DNA from: an uncultured Lachnoclostridium sp.
Lineage (GTDB): Bacteria; Bacillota; Clostridia; Lachnospirales; Lachnospiraceae
DNA: 36,058 nucleotides
Assembly (NCBI GenBank): GCA_902464595.1
Contig: CABQJX010000014.1
Location: 1 to 36,058 of the forward strand
Reading direction: 5' to 3'
In this document: in pieces, positions 1 to 7,394 of the stretch
Numbering within the stretch: position 1 is the first letter of the stretch
Layout of the letters: the number at the start of each line of letters is the position of its first letter
Made by a program: the position numbers and the translations under genes
The notes under the pieces: model-generated
Seen by the model: the letters and a program-made list of their open reading frames with translations, nothing else
What the model was told of the DNA's origin: nothing
Database searches by the model: none

Positions 1-768
1 ATATTTGTTTCATCGACTCTGCTTTGGAATGCCGGGCTGGAGGAAATGTTTCAGCGGGTATATGACAATGGATTTGATGGAATCGAACTTTGGGCGCAGC
101 ATTTTTTTACAAGAGGGTATGACGCACAGGAGTATCTGCGTCTTCAGGCATTGTATCCTTTAAGAACCTGTGTTCACAGCTGCAGCTGGGATCTGAATCT
201 GGCTTCCATGAATCAGGGGATCCGCGAAATGTCCATAAAACAGGTGGAAACATCTATGAGGCTGGCAGCAGAATTGGAAGCATTGGAACTGACCGTTCAT
301 CCGGGGCATATGACACTTCCGGGCCGGAGAGAAGAGAGCATGAAACTTCTCCAAGATTCCTTAGAGCAGATCGGAAGGCTTTCTGAACAGATCGGAGTAG
401 ATGTTTCCTTAGAGATCATGGAAAAGATCCCGAAAGAATTTGTAACAGATGCACAGAGCATGAAGGAATCAGCAGGAAGCAGAAAAAAACAGTTTTTCTA
501 TACGCTGGATGTTGCACATTGCGACAGCGAAGAAGAACCATTTCACATATTAGATCATCTGAAACGGATTTCTAAGATCCATATCAGCAACCGAAAAGGA
601 GGGTGCTACCATACTCCATTAGGAGACGGTGACTTTTCTTTTAAGGAAATGCTTCCCAAACTTTTTGCATATGGACTCCCTCTGGTAACAGAAGGTTATG
701 ACGACAGCAGGGATTTTCATAGATTTACGGAAAATACAGCTTTTTTAAAAGCAAACGGAGGACTTTAA
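1..768 (+). CDS. Sugar phosphate isomerase/epimerase-like TIM barrel (5' partial)
   Basis: The reading frame is open from base 1, so the true start lies before the window; the first in-frame ATG at 46 is internal and the residues before it (VSSTLLWNAGLEE) read like the usual first strand of the fold. About 255 codons are visible. The product resembles the AP-endonuclease-2/xylose-isomerase-like TIM-barrel family. Likely metal ligands are the Glu in SLEIMEK, the Asp in TLDVAHC, the His in KIHISN and the Glu in VTEGYD near the C-terminus. No signal peptide is visible, so it is probably cytoplasmic. The lipoprotein gene starts 2 nt after the stop, indicating one operon with the ABC importer. Family members isomerise or epimerise sugars, sugar phosphates or inositols; the substrate here is unknown, though the neighbours suggest a phosphorylated compound. 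Confidence 0.8.
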   Translation: MFVSSTLLWNAGLEEMFQRVYDNGFDGIELWAQHFFTRGYDAQEYLRLQALYPLRTCVHSCSWDLNLASMNQGIREMSIKQVETSMRLAAELEALELTVHPGHMTLPGRREESMKLLQDSLEQIGRLSEQIGVDVSLEIMEKIPKEFVTDAQSMKESAGSRKKQFFYTLDVAHCDSEEEPFHILDHLKRISKIHISNRKGGCYHTPLGDGDFSFKEMLPKLFAYGLPLVTEGYDDSRDFHRFTENTAFLKANGGL

Positions 769-770
769 AA

Positions 771-1874
771 ATGAAGAAAAAAATGGCACTGATCTTAACA
801 ACAGCAGCAGTTATGGGACTTGCAGGATGCAGCGGACAGACTGCTAAAACAGAAACAACTGCGGCATCAGCTGCTGAAACAACCAGCGAGCAGACTAAAC
901 AGGCAAAATCAGAAGCAGCAGAAACAACAAAAGCTTCTGCAGAGGCCACAAAGAAAGATGTATCCGGAAAGATCACATTATATACTTCCCAGCCAGAGGA
1001 AGATGCCCAAAAGCTGATTGATGGTTTTAATAAGAAATGCCCGGATGTAACGGTAGATGTATTCCGCTCCGGAACAGAAGAAGTAGTCAGCAAAGTTTTA
1101 GCAGAGCAGACAGCTGGAGCTGTTCAGGCAGATGTACTTTTAGTAGCAGACAGTGTTACATTTGAAACTTTAAAAGAACAGGATATGCTTTTATCTTATG
1201 AGTCCCCAGAACTGAAAGGTATTCCAGAAGAATATATTGATAAAGATCATATGTATGCAGGAACAAAGGTGATCACGACTGGCATTATATACAATACCGA
1301 CCTGGTAAAAGATGCACCAAAAAGATTTGCAGATCTAACTGGGGAAGCATTTAAGGATACAGTGATCATGCCAAGTCCGCTGTATTCCGGCGCAGCAGCT
1401 TATAATCTGGGTGTACTCAGCCGCAATGAAACATTAGGCTGGGATTTCTTCCAAGGATTAAAGGACAATGGAATTACCGTAGATAAAGGAAATGGAGCTG
1501 TACAGAAAGCAGTAGTAGCAGGAGAAAAGTCCTGTGGTATCCTGGTAGATTATATGGCAAACCGTTCTAAAAATGATGGTGCCCCTGTAGAGTTTGTTTA
1601 TCCGGAAGAAGGTTCACCAGCTATTACCGAACCGATTGGTGTGTTAAAAAATTCCAAAAACCAGGAAGCCGCAGAAGCGTTTATAGATTTTGTCCTTTCT
1701 GATGAAGGCCAGGAACTGGCAGCTTCCATTGGCTATACACCTGTAAAAGAAGGTGTAGAAGCACCAGAAGGTCTGAAGTCGATCGATCAGATCAAAACGA
1801 TCAGCTCCGATACAAAAGAACTTTACAGCAACCGTGAAGCAGATAAAGAGAAATTTTCTGCAATCTTCCAGTAA
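771..1874 (+). CDS. ABC transporter substrate-binding lipoprotein (FbpA/AfuA/AEP-like)
   Basis: 367 aa. The N-terminus is a lipoprotein signal peptide with lipobox LAGC (Cys about residue 20), followed by a roughly 40-residue Ala/Thr/Glu/Lys-rich linker, so the protein should be tethered outside the membrane. The mature part (from GKITLYTSQPEEDAQKLIDG) matches the type-2 periplasmic-binding fold used for ferric iron, 2-aminoethylphosphonate and hexose phosphates. The paired tyrosines expected of iron-binding FbpA are not evident; the region DYMANRSKNDGAPVEFVYPEEG-type reads more like phosphonate or sugar-phosphate binders. The permease gene follows 27 nt downstream. Organophosphate binding is inference; the transporter class is well supported. 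Confidence 0.88.
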   Translation: MKKKMALILTTAAVMGLAGCSGQTAKTETTAASAAETTSEQTKQAKSEAAETTKASAEATKKDVSGKITLYTSQPEEDAQKLIDGFNKKCPDVTVDVFRSGTEEVVSKVLAEQTAGAVQADVLLVADSVTFETLKEQDMLLSYESPELKGIPEEYIDKDHMYAGTKVITTGIIYNTDLVKDAPKRFADLTGEAFKDTVIMPSPLYSGAAAYNLGVLSRNETLGWDFFQGLKDNGITVDKGNGAVQKAVVAGEKSCGILVDYMANRSKNDGAPVEFVYPEEGSPAITEPIGVLKNSKNQEAAEAFIDFVLSDEGQELAASIGYTPVKEGVEAPEGLKSIDQIKTISSDTKELYSNREADKEKFSAIFQ

Positions 1875-1901
1875 TAGCAGGCAGAAAGGGGCAGCATTGT
1901 T

Positions 1902-3632
1902 ATGAAACATAAAAAAGTCTTAGGCAGTACAGGGCTGCTGCTGTTTTATCTGGGAGTGTTCCTAGTATTTATAGCACCGGTGATCCGTTTGCTGTTTATG
2001 AGCCTGAAAGGAAGTGAAAGTTATGGATTTTCCAATTATCAGGTACTTTTACAGGAAAAGCGGACCAGAGAGGCAATCTTTAATACGATTCTGATCGCTG
2101 CTTCCTCTACATTGATCGCAATAGTGGCAGGCAGCGGACTGGCTCTGGCAGCAGCTTATACCAATATAAAAAGAAAAAGACTTTTAGAATTACTGGTGCT
2201 GCTTCCTTTCATTATCCCGTCTTATATTATCACTCTTTCCTGGAGCAGTTTTTTAAGTAAAAAGGGGATCGTAAATCAGATCCTTGGAGCAATAGGAATC
2301 GGCCCAGTGAATATTTATTCCATTGGCGGTATTTTACTGGTAATCGGTATCTGTAACATCCCCATTGTATATATGAGTGTGGTTCATATGTTGCGGCGCA
2401 TTCCAAAAGATCTGGAATGGGCGTCCAGAGCCTGCGGATTTGGTCTTTCTTATACACTGATCCATGTGGACCTGGTACAAGTACTTCCTGCTATTATTGC
2501 AGGCGGACTTCTGGCGTTTTTATCAGCCATTGACAACTTTTCTGTGCCGGCATTTTTAGGGATCTCTTCTGGTATCCCGGTGCTTAGTACGTATATTTAC
2601 GAAAAAGCAATTGGATTTGGACCAGATGCCTTTCCTCTGGCAGCTGCTCTTTCTGTTTTTTTATCTGTGATCGCAATAAGCGGTACTTTGCTGGAAACAA
2701 CATTTTTGGGTAAAAATGGAAAATCGGAAAGCATTAAAGAGGATTATTCCGTACGTATTGAACTGGGAGAATCAAAACGAAGGGTACTGGAATGGGGGCT
2801 GATCGGAACATTAGGTATATTAAATCTGGTTCCTATTCTTGTAATGATCAAAAGTGCATTTTTAAAAACTTATGGTCTGAAAATGACATGGGACAATCTG
2901 TCGCTTAAAAATTTTATGTTTGTATTTACAAACAGAGGTGTTCTTACTGCTGTCAGAAACAGTATCCTTTTGGCACTTGTGACCTGCGGAGTCTGTATTG
3001 TTGTGGGAACTGCAGCAGCATACATGAAAGTAAGAAGAAACAGTAAAGGGGCTGAAGCTATGGAAAAATGTGCTTCACTGACTTATGCCATTCCGGGTAT
3101 TGTTCTTTCTCTGGCAATGATCTTCCACTGGGTAGAGCCCCTTCCGGGGATCCGCCCGGGAGTATATGGAACTATATGGATCCTGGTGATCGCATATATA
3201 ACCAGATACCTGATCCTTCAGATCAAGGAAAGCACTACTGCTCTTATGTCTGTAAATCCGGAGCTGGAAGAGGCAGTACGTGTCTGCGGCAGAGGCAAAA
3301 AGGCTCTCTGGCAGCAGGTATTGCTCCCAATGCTGGCACGCCCTATTTTATCCGGATCCTTTTTGATCTTTGTATCATCACTTACAGAACTTACCTTGTC
3401 ATCTATGCTTGCCAGTGCAGGCACCAAAACCATAGGACTTACTATTTTTAACTTCCAGCAATCAGGGGATTATAATCTGTCAGCAGCTATGTCAGCTGTG
3501 ATTGTTGTAATGGTTCTTACAGGCTATTGTCTGATCGCTTTAAAACCGGCAGAGAAAAAGAAGAGAGGAAAAGAACATGAGTCTTTATTTAGAGCATGTA
3601 ACCCAGAAATTCGGGCAAACACTGGCGCTTAA
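1902..3632 (+). CDS. ABC transporter permease, two fused BPD_transp_1 domains (FbpB-like)
   Basis: 576 aa, integral membrane, with about a dozen hydrophobic segments. It holds two permease domains in tandem, as in FbpB and AfuB. Each has an EAA-type coupling loop: around residues 170-190 (LEWASRACGFGLSYTLIHV) and again near 455-475 (LEEAVRVCGRGKKALWQQV). The last 56 nt overlap the start of the ATPase gene in another frame, so the C-terminal tail (rich in Lys, Glu and Arg) is encoded within the next gene's start region and the two are probably translationally coupled. It supplies both membrane halves of the importer fed by the lipoprotein at 771. Confidence 0.9.
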   Translation: MKHKKVLGSTGLLLFYLGVFLVFIAPVIRLLFMSLKGSESYGFSNYQVLLQEKRTREAIFNTILIAASSTLIAIVAGSGLALAAAYTNIKRKRLLELLVLLPFIIPSYIITLSWSSFLSKKGIVNQILGAIGIGPVNIYSIGGILLVIGICNIPIVYMSVVHMLRRIPKDLEWASRACGFGLSYTLIHVDLVQVLPAIIAGGLLAFLSAIDNFSVPAFLGISSGIPVLSTYIYEKAIGFGPDAFPLAAALSVFLSVIAISGTLLETTFLGKNGKSESIKEDYSVRIELGESKRRVLEWGLIGTLGILNLVPILVMIKSAFLKTYGLKMTWDNLSLKNFMFVFTNRGVLTAVRNSILLALVTCGVCIVVGTAAAYMKVRRNSKGAEAMEKCASLTYAIPGIVLSLAMIFHWVEPLPGIRPGVYGTIWILVIAYITRYLILQIKESTTALMSVNPELEEAVRVCGRGKKALWQQVLLPMLARPILSGSFLIFVSSLTELTLSSMLASAGTKTIGLTIFNFQQSGDYNLSAAMSAVIVVMVLTGYCLIALKPAEKKKRGKEHESLFRACNPEIRANTGA

Positions 3633-4608
3633 TGATATTGATCTGGAAATACGAAATGGAGAATTTCTGGCTATTTTAGGGCCTTCCGGATGTGGAAAGA
3701 CCACACTTTTGAGGGCAATCGGTGGGTTTGCAAATCCTACAGAAGGCAAGATCCGGATGGATAATGTGATCTATTCAGGAAATGGGAAAATGGTTCCGGT
3801 AGAGCAGCGAGATCTGGGAATGGTATTCCAGTCCTTTGCTTTGTGGCCAAATATGACAGTACGCCAGCATGTGGAATTTCCCATGAAAAGTCCCAGGCAG
3901 AAACATCTGACGGAGGCCCAGAAAAGTGAAGCAGTAGATGCAGCTATTGAAAATATGGGATTAAAGTCTTATGAATCCCGGTATCCGGGAGAACTTTCCG
4001 GAGGACAAAGGCAGAGAGTTTCTCTTGCAAGAGCTATTGTTGGAAAGCCCTCCATTCTTTTAATGGATGAACCTTTAAGTGCTTTAGATGCAGAATTAAA
4101 GATCAGTATGCGCCGGGTGATACAGGATGTTCACCGTATGACCGGGGCGACCATCATTTATGTGACCCATGACCAGAGCGAGGCCCTTGCTATGGCGGAT
4201 CGTATACTTATTATGAAAAATGGAAAAATAGAACAGTTGGGAACACCGAAAGAAATCTATCTGCATCCACAGACTGAATTTGCAGCTTCCTTTGTAAGCA
4301 AATGTAATTTTGTGCGGGGACAATGGGACGATCCGTATTTTAAGGTAATGGATCAGTCACTTGTATATACCGGATCGGAAGTAGCACAGGCTTTTAAAAA
4401 CCATGGTCTGTTTCCGGTCCGTCCGGAACAGTTTCGTATTGTAAAAGAAGGGAATGGCATTCCTGCAACTGTAACCAACAGGCAGTATAGCGGCAGAGAA
4501 ATCCATTATTCGTTAAAATGCGGAAAAGATACATTTACAGTATACGCAGGAAGCAGAGAACAGTATGAGCCGGGAGAACAGGTAAAACTGGTTTACCAGG
4601 CATCATAA
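3577..4608 (+). CDS. ABC transporter ATP-binding protein (FbpC/PotA-like)
   Basis: 343 aa cytoplasmic ATPase. Walker A is GPSGCGKT (residues 35-42), the signature is LSGGQRQR (near 140), Walker B is ILLMDEPLSALD (about 158-169), and the switch His is in THDQSEAL. A C-terminal TOBE-like regulatory domain follows from about residue 240, the arrangement typical of the iron/phosphonate/spermidine importer class. The start is set by GAGAGGAAAAG just upstream of the ATG and lies 56 nt inside the permease gene. It energises the importer formed with the two preceding genes. Substrate specificity cannot be read from this subunit. Confidence 0.93.
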   Translation: MSLYLEHVTQKFGQTLALNDIDLEIRNGEFLAILGPSGCGKTTLLRAIGGFANPTEGKIRMDNVIYSGNGKMVPVEQRDLGMVFQSFALWPNMTVRQHVEFPMKSPRQKHLTEAQKSEAVDAAIENMGLKSYESRYPGELSGGQRQRVSLARAIVGKPSILLMDEPLSALDAELKISMRRVIQDVHRMTGATIIYVTHDQSEALAMADRILIMKNGKIEQLGTPKEIYLHPQTEFAASFVSKCNFVRGQWDDPYFKVMDQSLVYTGSEVAQAFKNHGLFPVRPEQFRIVKEGNGIPATVTNRQYSGREIHYSLKCGKDTFTVYAGSREQYEPGEQVKLVYQAS

Positions 4609-4626
4609 AAAAAAGAGGAATAGAAG

Positions 4627-5379
4627 ATGAAGCTGTTATTTGATCTTCACACACATACAGTGGCCAGTGGCCATGCGTTTAGCACATTAAAAGAAAATAT
4701 AGAAGAGGCAGCATCTAAAGGCTTAAAAGCAATGGGAATGTCGGATCATTACAGTGCTATGCCAGGATCTACACAGCCTATTTATTTTACCAATTTTAAG
4801 TCAATTAAAGAAAAGATAATGGGAGTCCATATTTTTACCGGTATGGAAGCAAACATTGTAGATCTGGAAGGTAAACTGGATGCGGAAGAAGACGTTTTAA
4901 AGAAAATGGATTATGTGATCGCCAGTCTTCATGTACCCTGCATAAAAGCAGGAACAAGAGAAGAAAATACCAATGCATTGATCGGAGCTATGAAAAATCC
5001 TTATGTGAAGATCATTGGACATCCGGATGATGACCGTTTTCCTCTGGATTATGAAAAACTGGTAAAAGCGGCAGCAAAAGAAAAGGTGGCTCTGGAAGTA
5101 AACAACAGTTCTTTTTCTCCGCGTACTGGCAGACTGAATGCCGATAAAAATCTTCCGGTGATGCTATCTTTCTGTAAAAAATATAAGGTTCCAGTGATCG
5201 TAAACAGTGATGCCCATATATTTTACGATATAGGAAACCTGGACAGGGCAAAAGAAATGTTAGAAGCCTGTGAATTTCCGGAAAAACTGATCCTGAATAC
5301 GAAATTAAAAGGGCTTTCTTATGTACTGAATCTGGAACGGGAAGAAACAAGAGAAAAATATGATCATATGATCTATTAG
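4627..5379 (+). CDS. PHP-domain phosphoesterase, YcdX-like
   Basis: 250 aa. The N-terminus carries the PHP metal motif D6-x-H8-x-H10 (FDLHTHTVASGH), then SDHY, GMEANIVD, IASLHVP, IIGHPDDDRF and finally VNSDAHIFYDIGN, which are the conserved metal-binding positions of the trinuclear PHP family closest to E. coli YcdX and some histidinol phosphatases. No polymerase domain is attached. It begins 18 nt after the ATPase stop with GAGGAATAGAAG as ribosome-binding site and is the last gene of the operon. Such proteins hydrolyse phosphate esters, so a role in dephosphorylating the imported substrate is a reasonable inference. A histidinol phosphatase is less likely because no his genes are nearby. 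Confidence 0.82.
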   Translation: MKLLFDLHTHTVASGHAFSTLKENIEEAASKGLKAMGMSDHYSAMPGSTQPIYFTNFKSIKEKIMGVHIFTGMEANIVDLEGKLDAEEDVLKKMDYVIASLHVPCIKAGTREENTNALIGAMKNPYVKIIGHPDDDRFPLDYEKLVKAAAKEKVALEVNNSSFSPRTGRLNADKNLPVMLSFCKKYKVPVIVNSDAHIFYDIGNLDRAKEMLEACEFPEKLILNTKLKGLSYVLNLEREETREKYDHMIY

Positions 5380-5518
5380 TACAGTTATTTACGAAAACGA
5401 TATACTAGTTTCATGAGAGTATGGGAGAGTCTATGAAAGTTTTTCTGTAAATAAGGATTTTAAAGGTCTTCTATGATAAAATAATAAATCATAGGAGGCC
5501 TTTTATTATGACAAAAGA

Positions 5519-5710
5519 ATTGAGAGCTTAAATGCCACCTACCGGAAGCTAAACCGCCAGAGGAGCGTATTCCCAAGCGACACTGTGCTGCTCAAGGCTC
5601 TGTACCTGTCCGCTTTTGAGGCCACAAAAAAGTGGACGATGCCGATCCGCAACTAGGGGCAAGTTTACGGGGAACTGAGCATCATGTACGAAGGACGGCT
5701 ACCGGAATAA
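5519..5710 (+). pseudogene. C-terminal remnant of an IS256-family transposase
   Basis: Read from 5519, the frame gives a recognisable IS256/Mutator-type C-terminus: IESLNATYRKLNRQRSVF, then LLKALYLSAFEATKKWTMP, then YGELSIMYEGRLPE and a stop. An in-frame TAG (about 5655) replaces the Trp expected in the PIRNWGQV motif, so this is dead sequence. The catalytic DDE part is missing. Immediately upstream, 5493-5518 has a good ribosome-binding site (ATAGGAGG) and ATGACAAAAGAA, which looks like the transposase start; the two pieces are in different frames. That suggests an internal deletion joining the two ends of the element. Confidence 0.8.
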
Positions 5711-5730
5711 TCCAAAAAATTTTAACGAGA

Positions 5731-5750
5731 CAGGCGGAAAAATCCGCCTG
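5731..5750. repeat. Perfect 8-bp hairpin downstream of the transposase remnant
   Basis: CAGGCGGA and TCCGCCTG flank a 4-A loop, 20 nt after the remnant's stop codon. There is no T-run on the plus side. It could be a degenerate terminator or part of the right end of the IS element. It ends 3 nt before the -35 box of the promoter at 5754. Confidence 0.5.
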
Positions 5751-5753
5751 CTC

Positions 5754-5782
5754 TTGACATGCACTGACAGTGCTGTTATATA
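5754..5782 (+). promoter_or_regulatory. Orphan sigma-A promoter with palindromic operator in the spacer
   Basis: A consensus -35 TTGACA (5754-5759), a 17-nt spacer and -10 TATATA (5777-5782) with an extended TGT before it. The spacer holds a perfect 13-bp dyad, GCACTGACAGTGC (5761-5773), the classical position for a repressor operator. No plus-strand gene follows: the next gene lies on the opposite strand. The predicted start is around 5789, immediately before a hairpin. The sequence match is seen directly; activity is inference. Confidence 0.6.
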
Positions 5783-5789
5783 TGAAACG

Positions 5790-5826
5790 AGGGCTGAAAG
5801 CTCCCAAAAGGAACCTCCAGCCCCAT
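5790..5826. terminator. Strong hairpin between the orphan promoter and the HIRAN gene
   Basis: GAGGGCTGAAAGCTCCC and GGAACCTCCAGCCCC form a long stem, with a few G-U pairs, around AAAA. Read on the minus strand it lies about 100 nt past the HIRAN gene stop and could end that operon; read on the plus strand it sits at the predicted start of the promoter at 5754. Neither side has a clean U-run, so its strength as an intrinsic terminator is uncertain. Confidence 0.5.
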
Positions 5827-5928
5827 TATTATCATAGAAGATCTTAATTACAATCTTTTCTTCACACGCTCTCGGAGAATCTGCTCTGCTAATGGCGGAC
5901 TACCTCCAATGGTTAAGCGACAACAATA

Positions 5929-6288
5929 CTATGCTTCGCTACAGGAATCACCATAGGAAATCGTTTCAGGTGGAGTCTGCCAATTGATCAAGTTCTTCTT
6001 TGACACCTTGCAAATCGTTCCATGCGGTGTCACTAACACAACCTTTGCCGCAGCTTCATTGCCAATTTTGTCATACAGTCTGCCGGCGCTCATGGAATCT
6101 CCCATTACTGTATATGAGCTATTCGCCACATACCCAATGTCCCCGATGCCTTTCATAGAAACTTTGATTGCTTCTTTGTCGTACTTGTTGTCTGGTTCTT
6201 TTGTGAGCTTCACTTTCATGCCCGGCTTTAAAAATTCATTGCCGTGATAATACTTTGTTCCTGTCAATGTGATAAATACTTTTGCCAT
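5929..6288 (-). CDS. HIRAN-domain protein
   Basis: 119 aa, essentially a single HIRAN domain. The diagnostic pattern is present: TGTKYYHG, LKPGMKVKLTKEPDNKYD, KEAIKVSMKG and IGDIGYVANSS. HIRAN domains in SNF2 helicases such as HLTF bind DNA 3' ends; bacterial stand-alone versions are poorly characterised. The start is fixed by AAAGGAGAG upstream of the ATG. It lies 42 nt downstream of the 297-aa Cys-motif protein on the same strand, so they are probably co-transcribed, with the hairpin at 5790-5826 as a possible end. The domain call is strong; a role in DNA repair, restriction or defence is only inferred. Confidence 0.82.
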   Translation of the reverse strand: MAKVFITLTGTKYYHGNEFLKPGMKVKLTKEPDNKYDKEAIKVSMKGIGDIGYVANSSYTVMGDSMSAGRLYDKIGNEAAAKVVLVTPHGTICKVSKKNLINWQTPPETISYGDSCSEA

Positions 6289-6330
6289 AACTGCTCTCCT
6301 TTACGAGTCATAAAAATCTCATCATCAGTT

Positions 6331-7224
6331 CTATTTATATCCAAAGGATACTCTTGCCAATCCTTCCTTGGCTTCAAGCTCTGCGAATAGATCCAACACT
6401 CTGCTCACACTTTTTCTCTTTGCCCGATTCTCTGCCTGACGATAATATTTTTTCTGTTTCTTCGTTCTCTGTGGCAGATTCTTATAATCAATCTGTTCAA
6501 TCTTCTTTGCCTCATCGTGCTTTGCAATATATCGAAGATGCTTGTATGGAGACTGATTTCTTGGGACGTCAGCCTGCACATGGTAATGAGCTGTCTTGGC
6601 TTCCTCCATCGTCAGAGCCTTTCCGGCAAAGGGGCAATGCAGCAGTTTGAACCAGTCATAATGGTATCCATATGCAATCTTCCAGACCGCCATATCTGTA
6701 AGTACATAGAGATCCGTACCATCATATTCGATCTGAATATTGTTAGCTTTTGCATATTGCTCTATTTGAAAAACATATTTTCTATATTGGGGCGGATAAT
6801 CAGCCAGCTTCTCTTCATTTAAAATAACTTGCATAACTGACTGCAGATTCCCTGTGCTTTCACATTCGCTCCATCTTATCCATGTGTATTCCTGCTGCTC
6901 TTCGTCCAGGCTTCCTGCGTACAGCTTTAACTTTTGATTTGATGGTGTGAAATCTACCCGCCAGTTATATGATGGTGTATTTACAAGTAAAAAATTCTCA
7001 CCGGCTTTTACCTCAATATCTGAATCCGCAAACATTCCTTTAAGCTCCGGCTTTAAATTTTTATAAATGTTATTCAGACTGCAGCAACATTTACATGGTC
7101 TGTAATTCTTAATCTTTTCATCGTCCATATCAAATGCTGTCAGGGATTCTTCATCAATTCTGTCTAAGTATCTGCATCCTGCTCTGTGATATATTTTCGA
7201 TTTCTTGCTCATCTGTGCTATCAT
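6331..7224 (-). CDS. Hypothetical protein with Ada-like Cys-rich N-terminal motif
   Basis: About 297 aa from the ATG at 7224, chosen because ACGGAGGAAAG lies 7 nt before it; an ATG at 7245 has no ribosome-binding site. The N-terminus reads KIYHRAGCRYLDRI, then about 25 residues later YRPCKCCCSLN. This spacing resembles the zinc-binding Cys module of Ada and related nuclease-associated domains (C-x-YL ... P-C-K-x-C). The middle (roughly residues 60-230) is rich in Tyr and Trp with no motif I recognise, and the C-terminus is a basic, probably helical tail (RTKKQKKYYRQAENRAKRK). It precedes the HIRAN gene in the same likely operon. I cannot name the family; nucleic-acid binding is a guess from the zinc motif and basic tail. 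Confidence 0.7.
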   Translation of the reverse strand: MIAQMSKKSKIYHRAGCRYLDRIDEESLTAFDMDDEKIKNYRPCKCCCSLNNIYKNLKPELKGMFADSDIEVKAGENFLLVNTPSYNWRVDFTPSNQKLKLYAGSLDEEQQEYTWIRWSECESTGNLQSVMQVILNEEKLADYPPQYRKYVFQIEQYAKANNIQIEYDGTDLYVLTDMAVWKIAYGYHYDWFKLLHCPFAGKALTMEEAKTAHYHVQADVPRNQSPYKHLRYIAKHDEAKKIEQIDYKNLPQRTKKQKKYYRQAENRAKRKSVSRVLDLFAELEAKEGLARVSFGYK

Positions 7225-7269
7225 TTGTCTTTCCTCCGTTTCCATCTCTTGACGATTATTTTTTCATTT

Positions 7270-7321
7270 AAAAAGAGCCATCCCGGAGGGCTTTTTCTTT
7301 TGCCTCTCTCAGGATGACTCT
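7270..7321 (-). terminator. Intrinsic terminator after the WYL gene
   Basis: Read on the minus strand, AGAGTCATCCTGAG pairs with the downstream CGGGATGGCTCT, followed by TTTTTA. It lies 74 nt after the WYL stop and just before the next minus-strand gene. The WYL regulator and the Cys-motif/HIRAN pair are therefore probably separate transcription units. Confidence 0.75.
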
Positions 7322-7394
7322 ATTATGCCAAATTACAAGTCCATAAATCTCCCCTTATACATCGAATCTTTGTTCTGTTTTCGCCTGTTTTCTT

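Noticed and set aside
5400..5760. Second copy of the tRNA-Arg 3' end as an att site
   Set aside because: No match to GGTTCGAATCC or the acceptor sequence was found on the far side of the island.
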